Positions 1 to 9,938 of a DNA stretch of 64,000 bases are shown piece after piece. The notes under the pieces were generated by a model. It ran no database searches, was not told where the DNA came from, and was given only the letters and a program-made list of their open reading frames with translations. This DNA is from an uncultured Coprococcus sp. (GTDB lineage: Bacteria; Bacillota; Clostridia; Lachnospirales; Lachnospiraceae). Where the stretch lies: NCBI GenBank assembly GCA_947632705.1, contig CANRQE010000003.1, positions 21,208 through 85,207 of the forward strand, given 5' to 3'. The number at the start of each line of letters is the position of its first letter. Position 1 is the first letter of the stretch. Made by a program: the position numbers and the translations under genes.

Positions 1-983
1 ACGGTAGCCGCAAATCCTTTAACATTTACAAGCGTAACAATCGGAATATCAAAGGAATCACAGAAATTAACAAATTCTTCCGCCTTATACGCACCTGCAG
101 TTGTGATTACATCCTCCTGATTTGCAACGCATCCAACGGTCACACCGTTTAACCGGATAAAGGCCGTAATAATGTCTGCTGCAAAATCTTTTTTTACTTC
201 TAACAAAAAGCTTTCATCGGAAATATTCTGTATTACCGCTCTTGCATCACCTGACAGACTGTCCAGATTCGGAATGATTCTGTTCATGTTATCATTGGTC
301 GGATTTACCTTTCCTTCATCCTCATTACAGCATGGCAGGATATCAACAAGCGTTCTGACAGCTTCTAAAAGCTCGGTTTCCGTTTCGAACACTGCGTCTA
401 CATTCGCCGTATTGACGCTGACATATTCCGCTGCCGAAGTATCCAGTTTGCTGCTGTTGTTCTCATCCAATGCATTTGGACTATTGACAAACAGACTGGC
501 GCCATCCTTCATCATGAATGTAAAGTCGGTCAAGGTCGGTATCAGGGCTGCACCGCCGCCGCAGGTACCGAAGATAGCCGTAATCTGCGGAATCACACCG
601 GAAGCCATAGATTGTTTCATATACAGCTCGCCAAATGCATTGAGCGCATCCGTTGCTTCCTGCAGTCTCAAGCCTGCACAATCAATCAGACCAATGACCG
701 GCGCACCCATTTTCATTGCCATATCATACAGATTGGAAATTTTTTTTGCATGCATCTCACCGATGGAACCGCCTAATACAGTAACATCCTGGCTGTACAC
801 ATAAACTAAATTACCATCGATAACACCGTAACCGGTGATGACACCGTCTTTCGGAGTATCCTTATCCTGAATGTTAAAATCGGTATTTCTTGCTTTTACA
901 TATGCACCAATTTCAACAAAGCTTGCGTCATCAAGTAAAGCGGATATCCTGTCACTTGCTGACAAACTGAGTTTGTTGCTCAT
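1..983 (-). CDS. Biotin-dependent acyl-CoA carboxyltransferase, MmdA/PccB-like (3' end outside window)
   Basis: Carboxyltransferase subunit that moves CO2 between carboxybiotin and a short acyl-CoA or keto acid. Known family members are the propionyl-CoA carboxylase beta subunit and the methylmalonyl-CoA decarboxylase alpha subunit. About 327 codons are visible; the family usually runs near 470-510, so the C-terminal third is missing. Visible crotonase-fold signatures are GGSIGEMHAKKI, a CAGLRLQEA stretch, the oxyanion-hole segment GTCGGGAALIP, and PIVTLVNVKGFAAT at the edge. The ATG at 983 has a CGGAGGG ribosome site six bases upstream. The exact substrate cannot be told from this part; biotin carrier and membrane subunits, if present, would lie to the left. 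Confidence 0.85.
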   Translation of the reverse strand, partial: MSNKLSLSASDRISALLDDASFVEIGAYVKARNTDFNIQDKDTPKDGVITGYGVIDGNLVYVYSQDVTVLGGSIGEMHAKKISNLYDMAMKMGAPVIGLIDCAGLRLQEATDALNAFGELYMKQSMASGVIPQITAIFGTCGGGAALIPTLTDFTFMMKDGASLFVNSPNALDENNSSKLDTSAAEYVSVNTANVDAVFETETELLEAVRTLVDILPCCNEDEGKVNPTNDNMNRIIPNLDSLSGDARAVIQNISDESFLLEVKKDFAADIITAFIRLNGVTVGCVANQEDVITTAGAYKAEEFVNFCDSFDIPIVTLVNVKGFAAT

Positions 984-1086
984 TTTTAGCCCTCCGTTTA
1001 ATTTATTTTATGGATAGAATATGCAGAAACCTGTAATGATCAGATTGGCCTGCACATTATGGTATATCCAAATTATGCCGAGTATC

Positions 1087-1115
1087 ATTGTAGAGCATTT
1101 AGACATATATTTCAA
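1087..1115 (-). promoter_or_regulatory. Promoter of the carboxyltransferase gene
   Basis: Minus-strand TTGAAA (1110-1115) and TACAAT (1087-1092) are separated by exactly 17 bases, about 105 bases upstream of the ATG at 983. This makes the carboxyltransferase independent of the pgsA operon that ends just upstream. Confidence 0.7.
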
Positions 1116-1138
1116 GTATAAATATACAGGATTTTCCT

Positions 1139-1672
1139 CTAATCTGCCAGAACTCCCCTGTTAGAAATCAGATAATCAATCAGGGAAATTATTGTCAGCG
1201 CCAAAGAGGCATAGATCAGAATCTGCTCTGTAATATGGATCCCATTACCGGGAAGGTTTGCAATCAGAAAACATACCATTACCATCTGCACCACCGTTTT
1301 GATTTTTCCCCATATGCCGGCGGCGATCACGGTTCCCTTTTCCGCTGCAATCAGACGGAATCCGCTGATGATAAATTCTCTTGCTATGATTATGATCACA
1401 ACCCAGGCAGGAATCCTTGCCATATCCACCAGTGCGATCAAGGCCGAGCACACAAGCAGCTTATCAGCAAGCGGATCCATAAATTTTCCGAAATTGGTAA
1501 CCAGATTGCACCGCCTTGCAATCTGCCCGTCCAGAGTATCCGTAATGGCTGCCGCTATAAAAATTCCAAGTGCCACCCATTTGGCCCAGCCCGTATCTAC
1601 ATACATAAATACAAGAAAGAACGGGATCATGATGACTCTTAATATTGTTAACTTATTTGGTAAATTCATCAT
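1139..1672 (-). CDS. pgsA: CDP-diacylglycerol-glycerol-3-phosphate 3-phosphatidyltransferase
   Basis: Makes phosphatidylglycerol phosphate, the committed step to phosphatidylglycerol and cardiolipin, in the cytoplasmic membrane. The 177 residues contain the full CDP-alcohol phosphatidyltransferase signature: DTLDGQIARR followed by GKFMDPLADK, i.e. DGxxAR-x8-GxxxDxxxD with all acidic residues present, around residues 45-75. Several hydrophobic helices follow. The ATG overlaps the rimO stop codon as ATGA, so the two are translationally coupled. A second ATG one codon later is possible. pgsA next to rimO and ftsK is ordinary Firmicute gene order. Confidence 0.95.
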   Translation of the reverse strand: MMNLPNKLTILRVIMIPFFLVFMYVDTGWAKWVALGIFIAAAITDTLDGQIARRCNLVTNFGKFMDPLADKLLVCSALIALVDMARIPAWVVIIIIAREFIISGFRLIAAEKGTVIAAGIWGKIKTVVQMVMVCFLIANLPGNGIHITEQILIYASLALTIISLIDYLISNRGVLAD

Positions 1673-2979
1673 ACGATTTCTCCTGTTATATCATATTCAT
1701 TGGCATCTGTAACAAGCACCTCAACAAATGTACCGGACATCAGCTCATAAGGCGCCTCAACAAATACCATACCGTCTACGTCCGGTGCATCTCTGTAGCT
1801 TCTTCCCACATAAATATCTTCATCCGGCAGATATCCTTCAATCAGAACTTCCAGTTTTTTTCCGACAAGCCTCCGGTTCTTTTCATAAGAAATCTCCTGC
1901 TGGAGAAGCATGATTTCTTCCCGCCAGGCTTCCGCCCTGCCGCTTTCTATCTGGTCGGGATATCCTGCTGCCGGAGTTCCTTCCTCCGGAGAATAGGTAA
2001 ACACACCCAGCCTGTCAAATTCACACAAATCAATAAAATCCATCAGAGATTCATGCTGCGCCTGTGTTTCGCCCGGAAATCCGGAGATGATTGTCGTACG
2101 AAGCGCAATATCCGGTATTCTGACCCTGAGGGTTTCTATCAGATTTAACAGGGACTGACGGTCTGTCTTTCTGCCCATTCTCTTTAATATGGCGTCCTCG
2201 GAATGTTGGATCGGTATGTCAATATAGTGGCAGATTTTCTTTTCCGCTGCCATAACCGTAATCAATTCTTCTGTAATTTCCTCCGGATAACAGTATAGCA
2301 GACGGATCCATCTAATGCCTTCTATCCGGCACAATCCGGTTAACAGTTCCGGCAGCTTTTTCTCTCCATACAGGTCGGTTCCATACAACGTAGTTTCCTG
2401 TGCCACAAGCACCAGCTCTCCGACACCGGATTTTGCCAGCTTCTTTGCCGATGCAAGCAGTTCCTCCATCGGAATGCTCCGATATCTGCCACGGATATAT
2501 GGTATAATACAGTATGTACACCTTTTATTGCAGCCTTCCGCAATTTTCAGATATGCCATGCCGGCTCCGGTAGTCAGAATTCTGTCCCCACAGCCTTTCG
2601 GCATATAATCAATCGTATCCAGGATCGCTGTTTCCTGTTTTTCCAAGGCAGCAACGATCTTATCATAATTGACTGATCCGATAATGGTATCAATCTCCGG
2701 AAGCTCTTTTAAAATCTCATCCTGATATCTCTGGGACAAACAGCCGGCCACAATCAGTTTTTTCAGCTTTCCGGTCTGCTTCAGCTTTCCCATTTCAATA
2801 ATCGTCTGTATACTTTCCTCCTGCGCATCCCTGATAAATGCACAGGTATTGATAATGACGGCTTCCGCTTCCTTTTCATCATTCGTGATTTCATGCCCCG
2901 CCTGATATAACAGACCCAGCATGGCTTCACTGTCCACCAGATTTTTATCACATCCAAGCGATATCAACAGTACCTTCAT
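1669..2979 (-). CDS. rimO: Ribosomal protein S12 (Asp) methylthiotransferase
   Basis: Radical-SAM enzyme that adds a methylthio group to an aspartate of ribosomal protein S12. Starting at MKVLLISLGCDKN (436 aa) the three N-terminal cluster cysteines are C10, C46 (INTCAFI) and C80 (VAGCLSQ). The radical-SAM CxxxCxxC is C150, C154, C157 in CNKRCTYCIIPYIRGRYRS. A C-terminal TRAM domain has the GRSYRDAPDVDG stretch typical of RimO rather than MiaB. The open frame extends further upstream, but that part lies in another frame inside folD; the ATG at 2979 overlaps the folD stop as ATGA and fits the family length. Confidence 0.96.
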   Translation of the reverse strand: MKVLLISLGCDKNLVDSEAMLGLLYQAGHEITNDEKEAEAVIINTCAFIRDAQEESIQTIIEMGKLKQTGKLKKLIVAGCLSQRYQDEILKELPEIDTIIGSVNYDKIVAALEKQETAILDTIDYMPKGCGDRILTTGAGMAYLKIAEGCNKRCTYCIIPYIRGRYRSIPMEELLASAKKLAKSGVGELVLVAQETTLYGTDLYGEKKLPELLTGLCRIEGIRWIRLLYCYPEEITEELITVMAAEKKICHYIDIPIQHSEDAILKRMGRKTDRQSLLNLIETLRVRIPDIALRTTIISGFPGETQAQHESLMDFIDLCEFDRLGVFTYSPEEGTPAAGYPDQIESGRAEAWREEIMLLQQEISYEKNRRLVGKKLEVLIEGYLPDEDIYVGRSYRDAPDVDGMVFVEAPYELMSGTFVEVLVTDANEYDITGEIV

Positions 2980-3842
2980 GATTCCTGATCCTTTGCAAAC
3001 GCCTGTATCTGTATGGATTCCACGCAATTCTTCATCAGCATGGCAATCGTCATAGGTCCGACGCCGCCCGGTACCGGCGTGATAGCTCCCGCTACCGGCT
3101 CTACAGATGCATAATCCACATCTCCGCACAGTTTATTGTTCGCATCTCTATGTATGCCTACATCTATGACAACTGCACCTTCCTTTACATAAGATGCATC
3201 TATCATTTTAGGTTTTCCGACTGCAACCACCAATATATCTGCCCGCTTGCATACATCCCGGAGATTTTTGGTTTTGGAATGACATATGGTAACGGTTCCG
3301 TTTTCGCGCAACAGAAGCATTCCCATCGGTTTACCGACAATATTGCTCCTTCCTATCACTACGCATTCCTTTCCCTCGATTGAAAAACCGGAACGCCGGA
3401 TCAGGGCAAGCACTCCCGCCGGCGTACAGGACACATATCCCGGCTGGCCGATGCTTAAAGCTCCGACACTCATAGGATGAAATCCGTCCACGTCCTTTTT
3501 CGGGGAAATGGCCCTGATAATCTTATCCTCATCAATATGCTCCGGTACCGGAAGCTGAACCAGAATTCCATTTACCCTGTCATCCCCGTTCAACCGCCCA
3601 ATCAGGTCAAGAAGCGCTTCTTCCGTTGTTTCTTCCGGAAGCTCATAGCTTTCAGACCGGATCCCGATATATTCACACGCCTTTTTCTTATTTCCCACAT
3701 AGACTGTAGACGCCGGATCATCTCCGACCTGAATAACCGCAAGACAGATTTCGATTCCCTGTTCCTTCAGTTCTGCAACCTTTTCCTTTAATTCATCCTT
3801 AATCTGTTTACTGATCTGTTTTCCGTCAATAATCTGTGCCAT
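2976..3842 (-). CDS. folD: Methylenetetrahydrofolate dehydrogenase / methenyltetrahydrofolate cyclohydrolase
   Basis: Bifunctional enzyme interconverting 5,10-methylene-, 5,10-methenyl- and 10-formyl-tetrahydrofolate in the cytoplasm. The protein is 288 aa, the usual length. The catalytic lysine region is YVGNKKKACEYIGI (family YVxxK, here K52), and the dinucleotide-binding motif is VVIGRSNIVGKP. It lies 16 bases downstream of fhs, which supplies its 10-formyl-THF, and overlaps rimO by ATGA. The pairing fhs-folD is a one-carbon module that can feed purine and formyl-Met-tRNA synthesis or run as the methyl branch of the acetyl-CoA pathway; the sequence here does not decide which. Confidence 0.96.
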   Translation of the reverse strand: MAQIIDGKQISKQIKDELKEKVAELKEQGIEICLAVIQVGDDPASTVYVGNKKKACEYIGIRSESYELPEETTEEALLDLIGRLNGDDRVNGILVQLPVPEHIDEDKIIRAISPKKDVDGFHPMSVGALSIGQPGYVSCTPAGVLALIRRSGFSIEGKECVVIGRSNIVGKPMGMLLLRENGTVTICHSKTKNLRDVCKRADILVVAVGKPKMIDASYVKEGAVVIDVGIHRDANNKLCGDVDYASVEPVAGAITPVPGGVGPMTIAMLMKNCVESIQIQAFAKDQES

Positions 3843-3858
3843 TTATCTCTACCTCCGT

Positions 3859-5532
3859 TTAGAATAATCCGCTGATAACCCCGTTTGCATCCACATCAAT
3901 TCCTTCCGCAGCCGGCACCTTCGGCAGTCCAGGCATTGTCATGATTGAGCCTGTGACTGCAACCACGAATCCGGCACCTGCGTTCAGATAGACCTCTCTG
4001 ATCTGTATATCAAAACCGGATGGCCTGCCGAGCCTCGTTGGATCATCTGACAAAGAATACTGCGTCTTTGCCATACAGACCGGAAGCTCTCCATACCCGA
4101 GTGCCGTAATCTTTGCCAGTTGCTTCTTTGCAGCAGCGGTGTATGTCACTCCGTCTGCACCATATATTTTCTTTGCAATCACGGAAATTTTATCTGCAAG
4201 GGACATCTCATCCGGATAGAGAAGCCTGAAATCCGGTTTTTTATGCTCCAGTACGGCAAGCAGTCTGGATGCAAGCTCAATTCCGCCCTCGCCGCCTTTT
4301 TCCCATACCCGGGCCAGTGCAAAGTCACACCCCTTTGCTTCTACAAATTCTTTTACATAATTTACTTCCGCATCCGTATCCGTTACAAAAGCATTCAATG
4401 CAACCACAACCGGTATGCCGTATAACTGCAGATTTTCGATATGCTTTTCCAGATTTACAATTCCTTTTTGTAACGCCTCCGGATTTTCGGCGTTTAAATC
4501 CTCCTTCGGCACTCCGCCATTATATTTTAAGGCCCGGATTGTAGCCACCAGAACGACGGCATCCGGAGAAATTTCCGTCTTTCTGCATTTGATATCCAAA
4601 AACTTTTCCGCTCCCAAATCGGCACCGAAGCCCGCCTCGGTAATTGTAATATCAGAAAGCTTCATTGCAAGTCTGGTAGCCCGGACTGAATTACAGCCAT
4701 GGGCAATATTTGCAAAAGGTCCCCCGTGTACAATTGCCGGAGTATGCTCCAAAGTCTGAATCAGATTCGGTTTCATTGCATCCTTTAAGAGAGCGGCCAT
4801 TGCGCCCACCGCTTTTAAATCGGCTGCCGTTACAGGATTTCCCTCCAAAGAATACGCCACAATGATTCTGCCAAGCCGTTCTTTCAGATCCGCCATATCC
4901 TCTGCCAGACACAGAATTGCCATAATCTCAGAAGCAACGGAAATGACAAAATGGTCTTCCCGGACAAATCCGTCTGTCTTCTCGCCCAAACCGACGACAA
5001 TATTTCTTAATACCCTGTCGTTCATATCCATGCAGCGTTTCCACACAATCTGTCTTGTATCAATATGCAGCTCATTTCCCTGTTGGATATGATTATCAAG
5101 CATAGCTGCAAGCAAATTATTTGCAGAGGTAATTGCATGAAAATCTCCCGTAAAATGCAGATTCAGGTCTTCCATCGGAACCACCTGTGCATAGCCGCCT
5201 CCGGCAGCACCGCCCTTTATTCCGAAACAAGGCCCAAGCGAAGGCTCACGCAGTGCAATCACAGCCTTTTGCTTCAGCTTCCACATAGCCTCTCCAAGCC
5301 CTACCGTCACGGTCGTCTTTCCCTCTCCGGCCGGAGTCGGGTTGATTGCCGTCACAAGGACCAGTTTTCCGTCCGGACGGTCTGCGACTTTTTCTTCCAG
5401 ACTGTCAGAAAGCTTTGCCTTATATCTGCCGTATAACTCGATATCGTCCTCCGTGATACCAAGACCCGCAGCAATCTCCCGGATGTCCTTCATTTCTGCC
5501 TTCTGTGCTATTTCAATATCTGTAAGCGCCAT
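3859..5532 (-). CDS. fhs: Formate-tetrahydrofolate ligase
   Basis: ATP-dependent joining of formate to tetrahydrofolate to give 10-formyl-THF. 557 aa from [10 protein letters not shown]; the upstream extension of the open frame runs into the ftsK stop region and is not conserved-looking, whereas the ATG at 5532 has a GGGGGA ribosome site. The P-loop TPAGEGKTT is at residues 66-74. Further family blocks are [22 protein letters not shown] and the C-terminal [14 protein letters not shown]. First gene of the fhs-folD-rimO-pgsA run, 22 bases after ftsK. Confidence 0.97.
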   Translation of the reverse strand: MALTDIEIAQKAEMKDIREIAAGLGITEDDIELYGRYKAKLSDSLEEKVADRPDGKLVLVTAINPTPAGEGKTTVTVGLGEAMWKLKQKAVIALREPSLGPCFGIKGGAAGGGYAQVVPMEDLNLHFTGDFHAITSANNLLAAMLDNHIQQGNELHIDTRQIVWKRCMDMNDRVLRNIVVGLGEKTDGFVREDHFVISVASEIMAILCLAEDMADLKERLGRIIVAYSLEGNPVTAADLKAVGAMAALLKDAMKPNLIQTLEHTPAIVHGGPFANIAHGCNSVRATRLAMKLSDITITEAGFGADLGAEKFLDIKCRKTEISPDAVVLVATIRALKYNGGVPKEDLNAENPEALQKGIVNLEKHIENLQLYGIPVVVALNAFVTDTDAEVNYVKEFVEAKGCDFALARVWEKGGEGGIELASRLLAVLEHKKPDFRLLYPDEMSLADKISVIAKKIYGADGVTYTAAAKKQLAKITALGYGELPVCMAKTQYSLSDDPTRLGRPSGFDIQIREVYLNAGAGFVVAVTGSIMTMPGLPKVPAAEGIDVDANGVISGLF

Positions 5533-5554
5533 GTTTCTTTCCCCCGTATATGTA

Positions 5555-8140
5555 TTAATAATATTCCTCAATATATTCGTCAAACTGTTCCTGGGACATC
5601 ATGATCTTTCTGGCCTTCGTGCCCTCTTCCGGACCGACTACGCCTGCATCAGCAAGCTGGTCCATGATTCTGGCCGCCCTGTTGAATCCGATCTTAAACG
5701 CCCGCTGCAGCATACCGATGGATGCTTTTTCTTTTTCTATGATAAATCTTCCTGCCTCAATAAAATATTCATCCTTATCACTGCCGCCGGAAGTACCGGA
5801 TGTACTTGCCGCCCCTGCTGAAACAATAGATTTGGAGATTTCATCGTCATAGCTGCCGACTCCGTTTTGTTTCTTCAGGAAATCTACAACAGCCACCACT
5901 TCTTCATCAGATACAAACGCTCCCTGTACGCGTACCGGTTTTGGATATCCGGTCGGATAAAACAGCATATCCCCTTTTCCGAGCAGTTTCTCCGCTCCCA
6001 CCATATCCAGAATCGTTCTGGAATCTACGCCGGAGGATACTGCGAATGCGATTCTGGAAGGTACATTCGCTTTGATCAGGCCGGTAATGACATCGACAGA
6101 CGGACGCTGTGTAGCAATGACAAGATGAATGCCTGCAGCTCTTGCAAGCTGGGACAATCTGACGATTGCATCCTCCACCTCTCCATGGGCAACCATCATC
6201 AGATCCGCCAGCTCGTCCACGATCACAACAATCTGCGGCATGGCAGCCAGCTTCTCATCATCCACGTCCCCGGACGCCTTTGCCTGTGCTACCTTCTCAT
6301 TATAGCCCTGTATATTTCTGACATTATAATCGGCAAATGTCTGATATCTTCTCGTCATTTCTTCTACGGCCCAGTTCAATGCACCGGAGGCCTTCTTCGG
6401 ATCCGTCACAACCGGAATCAGAAGATGCGGAATTCCGTTATAGCAGGCAAGCTCCACCATTTTCGGGTCAATCATGATAAGCTTTACTTCCTCAGGCGTC
6501 GCTTTATACAATATACTCATGATCAGGGTATTGATACAGACGGATTTTCCGGAGCCCGTGGCACCTGCGATCAGAAGATGCGGCATCTTCGCTATATCCG
6601 CTGCAATTACCTGTCCGCTGATATCCTTACCGACTGCAAATGATATTTTTGATTTGGAATTTTTAAAATTTTCCGACTCAATCAATTCACGGAATGATAC
6701 CACGGAGGTTTCCTTATTCGGTACCTCGATACCGATTGCCGCCTTTCCCGGTATCGGCGCTTCAATACGGATATCCGCAGCAGCAAGATTCAGCTTGATA
6801 TCATCCGCAAGCCCAAGGATTTTACTGACCTTTACGCCCTGTTCCGGCTGCATTTCAAATCTGGTAACCGCAGGCCCGCAGCTATAATTGGTAATGGTTA
6901 CGTTGACGCCGAAATTTTCCAGCGTATTTTTTAACTTAATTGCCGTTGTCCGGACATAAGCGTCCCTGTTAGAGGTATTTCCTTTCGGAAGAGGTGCAAG
7001 CAGATTCGGCGTCGGATATTTATATCTGGCCCCCGCCTTATAGCTTTTTTCTCCGTTTGCTTTCTGTATCTGGCTTTCAACCCTCTTTACTTCCTCTTCT
7101 ATACCGGTTTTTTCACGGTTGATGTTTCCGATGGCTGTAAACGAAGCATCCCCATATGCATCCTCCTGATCTCCGGACAACCGCTCAGGATACAAATTCC
7201 CGTTCACCGCACCGGCCAGCACATCCTCCTGATTTCTGCTTTTCCTTTCAACCGGCTTTAACTGTACAGTCTTTCTTTGCCGCTCCGTTTTCCTCGGAGA
7301 ATAATGGTCTTCCTCCTGCATGACAATCTTTTCAACGCCGTTATCAAATCCGGCAAAATCCTCGCCGTCCAGCTTGAGCTCATGCACTTCATCATCAATC
7401 GCAAAGAAATCCTTCGGCCGTTCCTTTTGCTTACTGTCATAGACCTTGAGATTTTTCAGATTCGTCTTGTTCTTTCTGACCGGTTCCGACTCAAGATTCC
7501 TTGTTTGTCCGGCGCTTTTATTATCCGGATCGTCTTCATACGCTTCTTCCCGTTCAAACAGGCTGTCCTTCCACTTTTTGAAGGTATCAACAACGGAAAT
7601 GTTGGTAATCAGGATAAACATGATCAGGGCGGCAATCGCCATGACAATACAAACCCCCGGAATACCGATGGCAGAACGGAACAGGAAAAAAATACCGCCG
7701 CTGACCAGACCGCCTCCGTCATGGTCATGATAACCATCCAGATAAAGCTGTTTGACTGACTGGAAATTTTTCTCATGAAGCAGCTGGCTGAGCATGGAAA
7801 CCAATATCAGCACAACGCCTGTGTAAATCACTTTATTTCTGACTTTTTTATGAAAATGATTCGATATCAGAAAAGCCGAAGACAAAAACAGATAAACCGG
7901 AAGCACATAGGCCGCAACGCCAAACAGGCCGAACAAAAAACCGGATATGGCATTCCCGACCACTCCGCATTTTCCAAAATTCGCAATGATCAAAAATACA
8001 GAAAACGCCAATATAACAAGAAGTATTACCTCAAGTCTGACTTCATCATTTCTATCTTCTTCTGCCGTATTTTTCCTTTTCGGATTACTTCTGCTCTGAT
8101 TCGTATTTGAACGATTTGGTTTCTTCTTCGTGTTTGCCAT
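5555..8140 (-). CDS. ftsK: DNA translocase FtsK/SpoIIIE
   Basis: Hexameric motor that pumps chromosomal DNA through the division or sporulation septum. 861 aa: a basic N-terminus, four hydrophobic segments between about residues 37 and 180, an acidic/charged linker to about 370, then the motor with Walker A GATGSGKS near residue 526 and Walker [14 protein letters not shown]. The C-terminal winged-helix gamma domain starts at about 795 ([20 protein letters not shown]... [10 protein letters not shown]) and reads KOPS/SRS-type polar DNA signals. The neighbourhood (TepA upstream, rimO and pgsA downstream) matches Bacillus spoIIIE. With a spore former, one protein may serve both division and forespore DNA transfer. 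Confidence 0.95.
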   Translation of the reverse strand: MANTKKKPNRSNTNQSRSNPKRKNTAEEDRNDEVRLEVILLVILAFSVFLIIANFGKCGVVGNAISGFLFGLFGVAAYVLPVYLFLSSAFLISNHFHKKVRNKVIYTGVVLILVSMLSQLLHEKNFQSVKQLYLDGYHDHDGGGLVSGGIFFLFRSAIGIPGVCIVMAIAALIMFILITNISVVDTFKKWKDSLFEREEAYEDDPDNKSAGQTRNLESEPVRKNKTNLKNLKVYDSKQKERPKDFFAIDDEVHELKLDGEDFAGFDNGVEKIVMQEEDHYSPRKTERQRKTVQLKPVERKSRNQEDVLAGAVNGNLYPERLSGDQEDAYGDASFTAIGNINREKTGIEEEVKRVESQIQKANGEKSYKAGARYKYPTPNLLAPLPKGNTSNRDAYVRTTAIKLKNTLENFGVNVTITNYSCGPAVTRFEMQPEQGVKVSKILGLADDIKLNLAAADIRIEAPIPGKAAIGIEVPNKETSVVSFRELIESENFKNSKSKISFAVGKDISGQVIAADIAKMPHLLIAGATGSGKSVCINTLIMSILYKATPEEVKLIMIDPKMVELACYNGIPHLLIPVVTDPKKASGALNWAVEEMTRRYQTFADYNVRNIQGYNEKVAQAKASGDVDDEKLAAMPQIVVIVDELADLMMVAHGEVEDAIVRLSQLARAAGIHLVIATQRPSVDVITGLIKANVPSRIAFAVSSGVDSRTILDMVGAEKLLGKGDMLFYPTGYPKPVRVQGAFVSDEEVVAVVDFLKKQNGVGSYDDEISKSIVSAGAASTSGTSGGSDKDEYFIEAGRFIIEKEKASIGMLQRAFKIGFNRAARIMDQLADAGVVGPEEGTKARKIMMSQEQFDEYIEEYY

Positions 8141-8149
8141 CTTTTTCTC

Positions 8150-9025
8150 CTACAGTACAAAATAACATACAACTGAAATTATTCCAGCGCATAAACAATA
8201 AATTGAAAATCCCATAAATTTATTCTTTTTTACCATCAGCAGCATTGCTTTGATGCAGACATATCCCACAACTGCCGCAACTGCCATGCCAACGATATAA
8301 TTTGCCACTTCCGCTTTTGTCAGGGACGCCGCTGCAAGATCCGGTATCTCAAGAATACATGCGCCTAAAATTGCCGGAATAGACATGATAAAAGAATACT
8401 TCACTGCAAATTCACGGCTGAATCCGCAGGCAAGCCCTGCCGTAATCGTGCTTCCGGAACGGGATATGCCCGGAAGTGTGGCAATTCCCTGTGCCAGACC
8501 TACAAACAGGGAATTTTTATATGTAGCAGTGGAGGCATCCTTCTCTCCACTTTTTAAACGGTCTGCGATAAATAATATAAAGGAAGTGATGCACAGACAG
8601 ATTCCCGGCACTAACAGGGTATTGCCGGCATTTCCGATATATTTTTCAAAAGGCAGCGCAATGACCATGGTGACCAGTGTGGAAACAATCACAAGCAGGA
8701 CAAAACGCCTGTATGGTGTCGTAACGATTTTACGATAGGATTTTTTTTCTTTTGAAAACAAATTGGCAGCAAAAACCCCTGCATTCCGTAAGGCCGTTCC
8801 GATAATGGCAAACCCCTCTATGATCAGCTCCCCGATATCTTTCCTGTATATGATAAAGATAGCAAGCAGGGTACCGAAATGCAGCAGAATATCAAATAAT
8901 ATTCCGGTATCTGTATTGACGCCAAAGATATTTTTAAAAATTGCGAGATGTCCGGAACTGCTGACAGGAAGAAATTCCGTTGCCCCCTGTATGATTCCCA
9001 TAATGATTGATTCCAATAAGGTCAT
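8150..9025 (-). CDS. uppP: Undecaprenyl-diphosphatase (BacA type)
   Basis: Integral membrane phosphatase that recycles the undecaprenyl carrier for peptidoglycan and teichoic acid assembly; it also confers bacitracin tolerance. 291 aa with about eight hydrophobic helices. The two family signatures are present: EFLPVSSSGHLAI at residues 17-29 and PGISRSGSTITAGL near 186-199. The ribosome site AAAGGAG is well placed before ATG 9025. It lies 9 bases before ftsK and 29 after tepA, so probably one transcript. Confidence 0.96.
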   Translation of the reverse strand: MTLLESIIMGIIQGATEFLPVSSSGHLAIFKNIFGVNTDTGILFDILLHFGTLLAIFIIYRKDIGELIIEGFAIIGTALRNAGVFAANLFSKEKKSYRKIVTTPYRRFVLLVIVSTLVTMVIALPFEKYIGNAGNTLLVPGICLCITSFILFIADRLKSGEKDASTATYKNSLFVGLAQGIATLPGISRSGSTITAGLACGFSREFAVKYSFIMSIPAILGACILEIPDLAAASLTKAEVANYIVGMAVAAVVGYVCIKAMLLMVKKNKFMGFSIYCLCAGIISVVCYFVL

Positions 9026-9054
9026 ACTCTCTGTCTCCTTTAAAGATTCCCCTT

Positions 9055-9777
9055 TTACTCTGCCATTTTACTATTATTTCCGGAATTTATCAAGTCATAT
9101 AAGCATTGAAAAGCATCCTGCACGCCTCCTACTCTGTCTATGATTCCGGCGGATACGGCTTCATTTCCGACAAGCACGGATCCTATGTCTTTTGAAAGCT
9201 CATGTGTATTAAACATAATTTCCTTTAATCTTTCCTCTGTAATGTGGGAATGCTCTGATGTAAACCGAATGATCCGGTCCTGCATTCTCTCAATATATTC
9301 AAAATTCTGTTTGACACCCAGTACCGTTCCGTTCATTCTGATCGGATGAACCACCATCGTCGCAGTCGGCACAATATAAGAAACCTTACCGGATACTGCA
9401 AGCGGGACTCCGATAGAATGGCTTCCGCCAAGCACAAGGGTTACAACCGGCTTGCTTAAGGACGCCAGCATTTCTGCAATTGCAAGACCTGCTTCCACAT
9501 CTCCTCCGACTGTATTTAACAGTACCATCACGCCTTTGATGCTGACATCATCCTCTATGACTGCCAGCTCCGGAAGCACATGCTCGTATTTCGTGGTCTT
9601 GGTATTTTCCGGCAGATTATCATGCCCCTCAATCTCACCGATTACATTCAACAGCAGTATATTATATTTATCTTTATTTCCATTTATGATGATCTGACCG
9701 TTTTCTTTAATCAGTTCCTGCCTTTTCTGCTCCGTATCTTTTTTCTGCTCTGCATTCTGAGTCTGTTCTGTTTCCAT
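9055..9777 (-). CDS. tepA: ClpP-class serine protease, TepA/YmfB-like
   Basis: Cytoplasmic ClpP-fold peptidase without a recognisable signal peptide; in Bacillus the homologue is called TepA and sits beside spoIIIE, as here. 240 aa from METEQTQ. A hydrophilic Glu/Lys/Gln-rich N-terminus precedes the fold. The nucleophile region is LVLGGSHSIGVPLA and the histidine is in TMVVHPIRMNG, spaced as in ClpP. An earlier in-frame ATG (9792) lacks a ribosome site, while ATG 9777 has GGGGG eight bases upstream, so the later start is chosen. A perfect 18-bp inverted repeat lies directly before that ribosome site. The role (secretion aid or spore-related) is not settled in the family. Confidence 0.85.
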   Translation of the reverse strand: METEQTQNAEQKKDTEQKRQELIKENGQIIINGNKDKYNILLLNVIGEIEGHDNLPENTKTTKYEHVLPELAVIEDDVSIKGVMVLLNTVGGDVEAGLAIAEMLASLSKPVVTLVLGGSHSIGVPLAVSGKVSYIVPTATMVVHPIRMNGTVLGVKQNFEYIERMQDRIIRFTSEHSHITEERLKEIMFNTHELSKDIGSVLVGNEAVSAGIIDRVGGVQDAFQCLYDLINSGNNSKMAE

Positions 9778-9792
9778 AGATTTTACCCCCAT

Positions 9793-9832
9793 ATAATAGA
9801 TAAGAAGAACCTGAGTTCTTCTTATCTATTAT
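9793..9832 (-). promoter_or_regulatory. Perfect 18-bp hairpin before tepA
   Basis: Arms 9793-9810 and 9815-9832 are perfectly complementary with a 4-base loop. On the minus strand the stem ends only one base before the GGGGG ribosome site of tepA, and there is no U-run after it, so it is a poor intrinsic terminator. It separates the GH94 gene from tepA and could be a processing site, a stabiliser or a translation-control hairpin. Confidence 0.6.
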
Positions 9833-9938
9833 GTGTGCAAATCTATTTTTTATGTAACGGGGATCTGTATGGAAACACGGTCGTCACAGACTTTCCCATT
9901 CCATCATATCCCTGTATCCGTTTATACGATCAAAAGCA

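Noticed and set aside
172..804. 210-codon plus-strand open frame opposite the carboxyltransferase
   Set aside because: It lies wholly over the strongly conserved minus-strand coding sequence and has no recognisable protein features; a shadow frame.
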